A stretch of DNA of 64,000 nucleotides from Eupeodes corollae (taxonomy: Eukaryota; Arthropoda; Insecta; Diptera; Syrphidae): positions 10,767,289-10,831,288 of the forward strand of contig NC_079147.1 of the NCBI RefSeq assembly GCF_945859685.1, given 5' to 3'. Every line of letters starts with the position of its first letter. Within the stretch, counting starts at the first letter, position 1. Shown here piece after piece: positions 53,924-61,541 of this stretch. Below the pieces are notes generated by a model, which worked only from the letters and a program-made list of their open reading frames with translations, searched no databases and was not told the origin of the DNA. Both the position numbers and the translations under genes were made by a program.

Positions 53924-56900
53924 AGAACGACTATTCAAAATCCAATATTGATGAGACAAGAATTACAATTTTAGCTAGAGGAAAAAAGAAAGATGTTGAA
54001 TTAGAGAAGAAACCAGGAAACAAAAGAGAAATAAAACCATTACACATTAGGTTAAAAGAATATTATGAGGCGAGAGATAAAATTTTTCAAGGAAGAGTTA
54101 GCGAAATATCCAGCAGAATTAAGAAAGCGAGATCGAGATATGAAATAAGAAAACAAACTCGGCATAAAATCGCGTCGACTGTCATAGATACACAAACTGA
54201 TCCTAGGCCTTACGCGAAGGTAAAAATATGTGAACGAGAGATAACCGGACTCTTGGACAGCGGGGCCAGTATAAGTATCTTAGGAAAAAATTGTCTTAAG
54301 TTTATAGAAGATTTAAAAATACGACAACAACCGTACAGTTCGGGGGTTAAAACAGCTGACGGTCAAAGTCAGAAAATAATAGGGAAAATAAATGTGTTAA
54401 TCCAGTACAGGAATGTAGAACAAAATGTCACCTTATACCTAGTTCCCAATCTAGACCAAGAATTGTATTTAGGAGTGGACTTTTGGAAGGCGTTCCAGAT
54501 CGCTCCGAACATTTTAAGTTCTGTTTCGGTTCTAGAACAGGACGCTGATTTGATGAATGCTCATGAACTTTCATTGGAACAGCGATCGGTATTGGAAACG
54601 GTAAAGCAAAAATTTTTAGATTACGATCGGCACGGTCTCGGGAAGACGACGCTCGTGGAGCACGTTATTGATACCGGGGACGCGGTACCGATTAAGCAGA
54701 GGCACTATCCTGTTTCTCCAGTGGTCCAAGCCGTGTTGTACCAGGAGATCGACAGGATGCTTAAGATTGGAGTTATTGAAGAGAGTGAAAGTCCATGGTG
54801 TTCACCAGTTGTTCTTATAAAGAAACCAGGTCCAAATGGTACCGTAAAATACCGGTTTTGCCTGGATTCCCGTAAGGTCAACTCGGTGAGCAAAAAGGAC
54901 GCCAATCCTCTTCCCAGTATCGAAGGTCTGATCAGTCGTCTTCCAGATACTTACTACATCAGTAGTGTAGATCTGAAAGAAGCATTCTGGCAGATACCAC
55001 TGGAGAAAGATAGCAGAGAGAAAACAGCGTTTGCGGTACCGGGGAGACCCCTGTACCAGTTTACGGTGATGCCTTTCGGGTTGTGTAATGCTGCCCAAAG
55101 GTTGTGCAGACTAATGGATAAAGTTATCCCGAGCCGACTTAGAGATCGGGTATTTGTTTACTTAGATGATCTGTTAATTATCGCGCCAGACTTTGAAACA
55201 CATGTTGCACTGTTAGGAGAAGTAGCCGATTGTCTCAGAAAGGCTAATCTCACCATCAATGTCAAGAAGTCCAAGTTTTGTTTCAAAGAACTGAAGTACT
55301 TGGGTTTCATTGTTGGTGGTGGAAAATTAAAAACAGATCCGGCAAAAATAGAGGCTGTAGTTGACTTTCCTATACCGAAAAATGCTAGGCAGGTGAGAAG
55401 GTTACTTGGGTTGGCCGGATGGTATAGGCGTTTTATAAGAGACTTTTCAAACTTAACAGCTCCCTTGACGGATACTCTCAAGAAAAAGAACGCGAAGTTT
55501 GTCATGACAGATGAAGCTAAAGTCGCGTTCGAAAATTTGAAAAGAGCTCTTACGACAGCTCCGGTGCTGACACACCCAGATTTCTCGAAACGATTTTATG
55601 TTCAATGTGATGCTTCCGATTCCGGAATCGGGGCCGTTCTTTTTCAGAAGGGAGAGGCTGATGAAGAGAGTCCTATTTCTTATTTTTCCCAAAAACTTAA
55701 CTCATGCCAGCGAAACTATAGTGTGACCGAGAAGGAATGTATGGCCGCGGTGATGGCAGTGAAAAAGTTCAGACCTTATGTTGAAGGTATGGATTTCACC
55801 ATCATAACTGATCACTCTAGCTTAAAATGGTTAATGACCATGAAAGATCTCAGTGGTAGATTGGCTAGATGGTCTCTTGAGTTGCAATCATATACCTTCG
55901 ACATAGAGCACCGAAAAGGATCGCTGAATGTCGTGCCAGACACTCTTTCTCGAGCACACTTGGATAGCTTGGACATGGGCGAAATAATTCCCTGGATAGA
56001 TTTAGAATCCGACGAATTTAAATCAGAGGAGTACAAAAACCTCATAGATACCGTACGAGAGCATGAAAAAGAATTACCCGACGTTAAGATAGTAGATTCA
56101 TTTGTATACAAACGAACCTTCCCTATTAATAGCGAAAATCTATTAGTAGAGAACTCTTGGCGGTTATGGGTACCGGCAACCTTAACCGAAAATTTGATTG
56201 CTAATGCCCATAACCCACCGAAAGCCGCCCATGGTGGAATGGCGAAAACATTGTACCGTGTACGACAGTATTTTTACTGGCCTAACATGACAGTACAAAT
56301 TCGACAGTTTGTAAGTAATTGTGAAACGTGTAAAAAGTCTAAGTCTTCAAGTCAAGTCCAACGTCCACCTATTGAGAATGGTTATGTCACCGACCGTCCG
56401 TTTCAGAAGTTATATGTTGATTTTATTGGTCCATACCCTAGGTCAAAAGCAGGAAATGTGTATGTTTTTGTTGTACTAGATCATATGTCTAAATTTGTAT
56501 TCCTAAAGCCGCTTCGTTCAGCAACGTCAAGTAACATAATAACTTACTTGCGAAACGACATATTTAATGCATATGGCGTTCCACAAATTTTACATTCCGA
56601 TAATGGAAAACAGTTTGTGTCAAAGGAATTTCAAAGTTTTTTGGAAAAATATGGAATACGTCATTTCAAAACAGCAAACTACTCGCCACAATCTAACGCT
56701 TCCGAGAGAGTCAACCGTACGTTATTAGCCGCCATACGTTCCTATCTGAAAGAAGATCAGCGCGATTGGGATAGCCACTTGAGCGACATCGCATGTGCCT
56801 TAAGGAGTTCAGTGCATTCAGCCATCGGTGTCTCACCATACTTTGCTCTTTTTGGAACAAATATGATGACACACGCGAGCGGATATGCACTGGCACAAAA

Positions 56901-57237
56901 GTTAAACGTCCTTGAGGATGGCGAGTTGGCGACCTTACCGCGGCAAGAGCGATTGCACTTAATACGTGCTAAGCTGAAAGAAAATATAACAATAGCTAAC
57001 GAGAAGGGGAGGAAAACGTACAACACCAGGTCTCGAAATGTCCAATACTTGCCTGGTCAAGAGGTTTACAAACGAAACTTCATACTAAGTGACTCCTCGA
57101 AACTTTTATCGTCTAAACTTTGTCCTAAATATGTTAAATGTCGAATTGTCAAACCCGTAGGAAAAAGCATGTACGAGCTGGAGAACCTAGTTGGGAAAAA
57201 GATTGGGATCTTTCATGCGAAAGATCTCAAACAATAG
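53848..57237 (+). CDS. Gypsy pol polyprotein (protease, RT, RNase H, integrase)
   Basis: Open from 53848 (after a TAA at 53845-53847) to a TAG, about 1129 codons in the -1 frame relative to gag, with no own ATG near the start, so expression probably needs -1 frameshifting in the 73-base overlap. Protease LLDSGASISIL at residue 134; RT with KYRFCLDSRKVN, SSVDLKEAFWQIPL, MPFGLCNAAQ and VYLDDLL at about residue 438; RNase H with FYVQCDASDSGIGAVL, VTEKECMAAV and FTIITDHSSLKWL; integrase with H2C2 zinc finger (AHGGMAKTLYRVRQ ... CETCKK), core YVDFIGPYPRSK, LHSDNGKQFVS and NASERVNRT (D, D, E all present); and a C-terminal chromatin-like/GPY-type tail. All catalytic residues are intact, so it may be functional. 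Confidence 0.95.
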   Translation, partial: SGKPPSERDNSGGVAFDSDTPDKPLENDYSKSNIDETRITILARGKKKDVELEKKPGNKREIKPLHIRLKEYYEARDKIFQGRVSEISSRIKKARSRYEIRKQTRHKIASTVIDTQTDPRPYAKVKICEREITGLLDSGASISILGKNCLKFIEDLKIRQQPYSSGVKTADGQSQKIIGKINVLIQYRNVEQNVTLYLVPNLDQELYLGVDFWKAFQIAPNILSSVSVLEQDADLMNAHELSLEQRSVLETVKQKFLDYDRHGLGKTTLVEHVIDTGDAVPIKQRHYPVSPVVQAVLYQEIDRMLKIGVIEESESPWCSPVVLIKKPGPNGTVKYRFCLDSRKVNSVSKKDANPLPSIEGLISRLPDTYYISSVDLKEAFWQIPLEKDSREKTAFAVPGRPLYQFTVMPFGLCNAAQRLCRLMDKVIPSRLRDRVFVYLDDLLIIAPDFETHVALLGEVADCLRKANLTINVKKSKFCFKELKYLGFIVGGGKLKTDPAKIEAVVDFPIPKNARQVRRLLGLAGWYRRFIRDFSNLTAPLTDTLKKKNAKFVMTDEAKVAFENLKRALTTAPVLTHPDFSKRFYVQCDASDSGIGAVLFQKGEADEESPISYFSQKLNSCQRNYSVTEKECMAAVMAVKKFRPYVEGMDFTIITDHSSLKWLMTMKDLSGRLARWSLELQSYTFDIEHRKGSLNVVPDTLSRAHLDSLDMGEIIPWIDLESDEFKSEEYKNLIDTVREHEKELPDVKIVDSFVYKRTFPINSENLLVENSWRLWVPATLTENLIANAHNPPKAAHGGMAKTLYRVRQYFYWPNMTVQIRQFVSNCETCKKSKSSSQVQRPPIENGYVTDRPFQKLYVDFIGPYPRSKAGNVYVFVVLDHMSKFVFLKPLRSATSSNIITYLRNDIFNAYGVPQILHSDNGKQFVSKEFQSFLEKYGIRHFKTANYSPQSNASERVNRTLLAAIRSYLKEDQRDWDSHLSDIACALRSSVHSAIGVSPYFALFGTNMMTHASGYALAQKLNVLEDGELATLPRQERLHLIRAKLKENITIANEKGRKTYNTRSRNVQYLPGQEVYKRNFILSDSSKLLSSKLCPKYVKCRIVKPVGKSMYELENLVGKKIGIFHAKDLKQ
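53851..53857 (+). other. Candidate -1 frameshift site
   Basis: GGAAAAC, read in gag as G-GAA-AAC, lies at the start of the gag/pol overlap. An A-site AAC-to-AAA slip is favourable but the first triplet is not a uniform XXX, so the match to the X-XXY-YYZ rule is imperfect. Confidence 0.35.
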
Positions 57238-57348
57238 ATAACTGTTGAGTTTGTTTTTGAAGAACACATAAACATAGAATGTAAAAGGCAAATTATAGAC
57301 AATTGAAACGAAACAATCAAATGAGTATCATGACCAATATTTATAAAC

Positions 57349-57592
57349 CTGTGATATGATAGACGAACAACTGTGATATAGAGTAGTGGACAAGAAATGA
57401 CAAACCATCTGTGATCGAAAGTAGGTACAAAGCATGAAAACTGAAAAAAAAAGGATTGTATTTAATGCCGTCGTAATTCGTTAAGCTCCTTAACAACCTG
57501 GACAAACATCTGTGATATTTTTCATTTCGAGTAAACGAAAACAACACAACAACTGTGATAACCTAGATATAAGTAATTCCAATCTGTGATAT
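57349..57592 (+). repeat. Six spaced copies of CTGTGAT(AT)
   Basis: Copies start at 57349, 57371, 57409, 57510, 57553 and 57584, all in the same orientation, mostly preceded by ACAA or ACAT and continuing as ATAT. Spacing is irregular (22-101 bp), unlike a simple tandem repeat. Confidence 0.9.
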
Positions 57593-58108
57593 TTTAATTA
57601 TAGCTTAAGTTAGTATATAAACAATTTAAGCAATAACCAAACTTAGCAATATTAACTTGTACAATCCAGAGATTGACGTAAGTCATTGGAATCCTTATTC
57701 TAGAATACGAATGTTGTTGAATTAGTAGGAAACACAACCAGGACATCGACAAGAAACAATCGATTTAATGTGGACTAAATGACTACCTATAACAACACAG
57801 AAACTATATACATATGTATATACATTTTTTTTGAAATTGTGCCCAAGTACATCTACTCTTACAATAAAACGACAACTGACTTTATAGATATTTTAGTATG
57901 CACCTATTATACCTACTACTTCTTTTTAAAGAAATCAAACTTCGCGTATCCAAATAGTAGGTAGGTACACGAAAAAAAAAAAACAAACTAACGAGTAAAT
58001 TATAAATTCATGCATATATCAATAACGTAATGAAGATGGACTTACTCTGTACCAAGAATTTTAATTTATGTTTAAATCCTTTCTAAAATTTACTTGTAGC
58101 CTTGTTTT

Positions 58109-58267
58109 GCCCGGCTGAATGGTCGAGGGTTCTTCCCCACCTGATACCAGCTTGAAAGAATCATATTTCTTCCGCCCGGCTTAAACAGTATGGGTTCTTC
58201 CCCACTCAAAACCAACAAGGAGGAAATGCATTTGCTCCGCCCGGCTTAAGCAGATGCCCTTCACCAC
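58109..58267 (+). repeat. Direct repeat, 65-bp period, upstream of the 3' LTR
   Basis: GCCCGGCT(G/T)AA begins at 58109, 58174 and 58239; the first two copies continue to GGGTTCTTCCCCAC and the third to a diverged CCCTTCACCAC. The spacers are also related (AAATGCATTTGCTCC against ATCATATTTCTTCC). Confidence 0.9.
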
Positions 58268-58386
58268 ATGCAATGGCACTCGTATTAGAGATTGCCATAG
58301 GTCCTTCACAAATAAATCAATACGACCAGCCGTCGGCCTTCACCGTCATCCTTGTGAAAATATCGGCACTTCTGATGCCGGAGTTT

Positions 58387-61106
58387 TGTTGTGGCCACCG
58401 ATAGGCCAGAGTTGTCCTAGGTTAGTCACTATTCCTGCAAGGAAAATTCAAAAATATTAGGAAAAATTACAGAGAATACCTACAATGCTGACCAGGGACA
58501 TAGACTGGGTAAGACCCAGATCGATAGTTCTGGTCAGAATAGGCAGGAGAAATTACTTACCTAGTGACTCTGGTTTGCATCCATTCCATTTAGTTATTTT
58601 ATTTTTTTTGTTTTTCCTATTACTTGTTTTTCTTTTATGTTTATTTATTTACCGGCGCACGCAACTTCTTTTTCGTAATTCGAATCACTGACAATCTGAC
58701 ATTACAATTAGGGACGAAATAGACATATGTCATGAAAAAGAGACAGAAGTAAAGAATAGGGATTAAGAAGATGGTATAAAAGGAGGACGAAGAAATTGCA
58801 GAAGCGACGGATATATGTTTATAGGTATGAAAGGAACGACAATACCCACAATATTAAATATTTAATGAAAAGTTTAATGCGAATTGGGAAAGGTGGGGAA
58901 AATAAGAAAGGATTAGATAGGAGTGAAATTAAGCTTTAAAGCAAGGGTCCAGACGATGCTGAAAGAGTAGTTTTGCGAACATTGCGGGAAATAATAAACT
59001 ATGCGGTAATTGAAGATCGTAACCGCTAAAGGAACTTGACTAGAAGTCATTTGTAGTTCAGAGTGGGTGACGAAAGCATCTATGTATGTATTTAAATTTA
59101 AAAGTGGCATAAAACAAAAGAAGTGAAAAAAAAACGTAATAAAAAAAAGGAAATAGGTTCGTTGTCCGTCTAACGCGTGAAGAATTTAAATTAAATTTAT
59201 TTTTCTTAAAGGTTTTTTTTGTATAAGTTTTTTGTAACGACTAATATATGTTCAGTGAAGAAAGAAAGCAAATAAATCCATAAAGAGAAAAAAAAATTTA
59301 AAATAATAGCTGAGGGTGAGTGATACTTTTATATTATAATAGGAACAAATAAAAAAAATCATAAATACGTATTGTAGTGAGATTGAGTTTTGGCGACCGG
59401 CACGGTGGTTGGCGTCGGAGTGACCGACGGTCCTAGAGCAAGAAAATTTCATTCCCAAGGTGATGTGGAGGTTGTGCTGAACATAAGATTGATCCGTCGA
59501 TAGACCCGGATCACCAAGTAACTTTACTAGCCGAAACCAATCTCACCCCTATATTTATATAAGTTTTAACTACATATACATATATATATATATATCGTTG
59601 TGCATTCTCGTTAACATTTACGCCAATCCGGCGGGATAGGAGAAAAGGATTCGGTTCCTGGCGAATCGATTCTAGGATTTGCTTATATATATATATATAT
59701 ATACGTATACCTAGCTGTCCAACAAATAACAAAGGAAAAATTAGTAACGTGACATTGAAACAACAAATATTCAAATTTATAACGACTTTATTTTGTAACT
59801 CCTTGTATCGGTATATGTGTCTAGAGTGCGTCGTTATTTTTTGTTAGTGTCGAGTAAGCATTACGGGTAAAGTTCGTCGGGGCGGCGTAGGTTCCCCATA
59901 CCCCTCCCTGTCAAAGTAGAGGCAACATTTTGCATCCCTTTAGCTACCTATAGAGAGCTCTTGGTAGGTAGGATAAAAGAGGAATTTATACAGCTGCTTC
60001 ATAAAAGGAAGACGGCGTAGATTTCCGGGGAGAACAAGGGAACTTAAGTCTCCTCCATACGGAGAAAGTCCCTGTTTTTTTGTTTGTTTTTGGATTAGGT
60101 ACACTAGGTACATATATACTTCTGAGGAGAAATTTTGTGTTTTCCTTTGATTTTTTTTATTTAAGTTATTTCAATTTTTCAATTTTTTATAAATTTACAA
60201 TTTTTCTAATTTTCAAATTTCGAAATTATTCTTTATATTTTTTTATATATTCCATTTATGTTAGTTACGAGTCTATTTAAATAAAATGTAAGTCACGTTA
60301 CAGTTTAGTCGATTTGTTGTGTTTTTTTTTTTTTTGATTTTATCAACTTTTGGTGTTCAGAACTTAAATATTATGGAGTGCTGATTACAATTTTCAGAGG
60401 AGGTGTGGTAGGGCTGGATAATGCTCTTCAGTGAACCGGGTTCCACAACGTAAACTTCAGCTTCAAAGACTAGTAAGGGGAGTTCGAAAGTAAAGGCCAG
60501 TCGAACTCCAGGTTGGGTGGGTACGGCCATGCTGCAACAACAGCCGCAGCGTTCCCGAGGTGTGTCAGGTCCGGCGTGAATGTCGTGTTATCCGGTGATA
60601 GTGTGTCAGGTCGAGCGTGAATGTAGTATAGATTGGTGATGGTGTGTCTGGTGATGGTGTGTCGGTCGTAGTGTGTCGATAGTTCTGTGTCTGGTGGCGG
60701 TGTGTAGGTTGTCCAGTGTTTGGTGTTCTTTACTTGTAGTGCTAGTTTGGAAGTCATGTTTTGGTTGTAGTGTGCAAGTCTGTACAAATTTGTTTGTTCT
60801 TTTAGAGTTATGGGTTAATGTTATGTTTTTGGGATCGTTTAAGTTTTTGTGTAATGGCATGAAATTTTAGTTTTGGAAAGAGGTGAGGTCCATCTACGAA
60901 GGTAAGATCCCCCCCTCATCCGGCGAGCTTAGCCGAGCATCCCGAGCATGCCATCGCCTTCGTAGTGGACATTCTATCCCAACTCCCGTACCCCTTATCC
61001 CATCCTAGTTCTGGCCTACCCTTATGGGCTGGTCATTGAATCCTCCGCGCTCCTATCCTATCCTAAATCCCTTCCCTTATTAATCTACCTATTGCCTCTC
61101 ATTTCA
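58387..61106 (+). repeat. Gypsy 3' LTR, 2720 bp
   Basis: Near-identical to 47605-50324. It starts TGTTGTGGCC and ends CTCATTTCA, followed by AGAT at 61107. Its TATA box is at 58775-58782 and could drive transcription into flanking DNA. An AATAAA is at 60280. Confidence 0.95.
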
Positions 61107-61110
61107 AGAT
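61107..61110 (+). other. Target-site duplication AGAT (right)
   Basis: Matches 47601-47604 across the Gypsy element. Confidence 0.85.
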
Positions 61111-61430
61111 GTAGAGGGGTGTCAGATGGAGGAGAGTGTCTAACGCTGCTGAGGGTGTGGTTCTCAATGCCCCGCTTATGCAGAGACATGCAGTTGAGGA
61201 TTAATACTAAGTCCGCAGTGATCAGCCCATCTAGTGAGCATATTGAGTGCATTTTGGAGGAGGTTTCTCAGTGTATTAGGATGTTCACCTGCGACGGCGA
61301 TAGCAACATCATCGGCATACGCAACCACTCTGTAGCCTTCCCTCTCAAGGGATATTAGTAGTTCGTTAACCACTATGTTCCACAGGAGAGGGGACAGAAC
61401 ACTACCTATCGGAGCCCCTAACCTATTAGA
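61107..61430 (-). mobile_element. LINE family A, third copy: RT fragment (right of the Gypsy insertion)
   Basis: The minus strand encodes GAPIGSVLSPLLWNIVVNEL, the palm G.P.GSVLSPLLWN block, and VVAYADDVAIAVAGEHPN (catalytic YADD intact, 61373-61176), ending LSINPQLHVSA near 61178. It joins across the Gypsy insertion to the RNase H part at 47604, which fits the RT-then-RNase H order on the minus strand. The 5' end is truncated at about 61430, next to a Copia LTR. Confidence 0.85.
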
Positions 61431-61433
61431 GTC

Positions 61434-61541
61434 TGGTTGTTTTGCAAACAGGATATAATATATTTATTTATATAACAAAGAAAGATGTTGTAACAACGTT
61501 TGAAATCGGAATCAGAAAATTTGTGACAACTAATTTTCTTA
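61434..61541 (-). repeat. Copia-like LTR (right, - orientation)
   Basis: The reverse complement matches 44160-44270 (ACAAACAGGATATAATATAT, ATAACAAAGAAAGATGTTGT, AACGTTTGAAATCGGAAT) with a few differences and a 3-bp deletion. Next to it, GACTCTAAT replaces the GACTCTA spacer before the family A LINE. Confidence 0.75.

Larger units (their letters stand above)
57238..58386 (+). other. Gypsy noncoding region between pol and 3' LTR
   Basis: 1.15 kb with no frame above about 70 codons and no env-like feature. It contains six spaced CTGTGAT motifs (57349-57592) and a 65-bp-period direct repeat (58109-58267). No strong polypurine tract is adjacent to the LTR; AAGGAGGAAA at 58217-58226 is the only purine run, 160 bp away. 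Confidence 0.7.
47605..61106 (+). mobile_element. Complete Ty3/Gypsy LTR retrotransposon, 13.5 kb
   Basis: Two 2720-bp LTRs with TGTTG...TTTCA ends, AGAT duplications, a tRNA-Lys-type PBS, a 1.8-kb leader, gag (52121-53923), pol (53848-57237, -1 frame) and 1.15 kb of noncoding sequence before the 3' LTR. Domain order PR-RT-RNase H-integrase places it in Ty3/Gypsy. There is no env-like frame. Very long LTRs, a Lys PBS and a 4-bp duplication recall the Osvaldo/Ulysses group of flies, but that is a guess. The LTRs differ at only about five sites by eye (substitutions matching 48038, 48116 and 49525, and two A-run changes), so insertion was recent. It sits inside LINE A in the opposite orientation. 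Confidence 0.95.

Noticed and set aside
57238..58386. Possible env gene after pol
   Set aside because: The longest frames are about 60-70 codons with no membrane-fusion or signal-peptide features.
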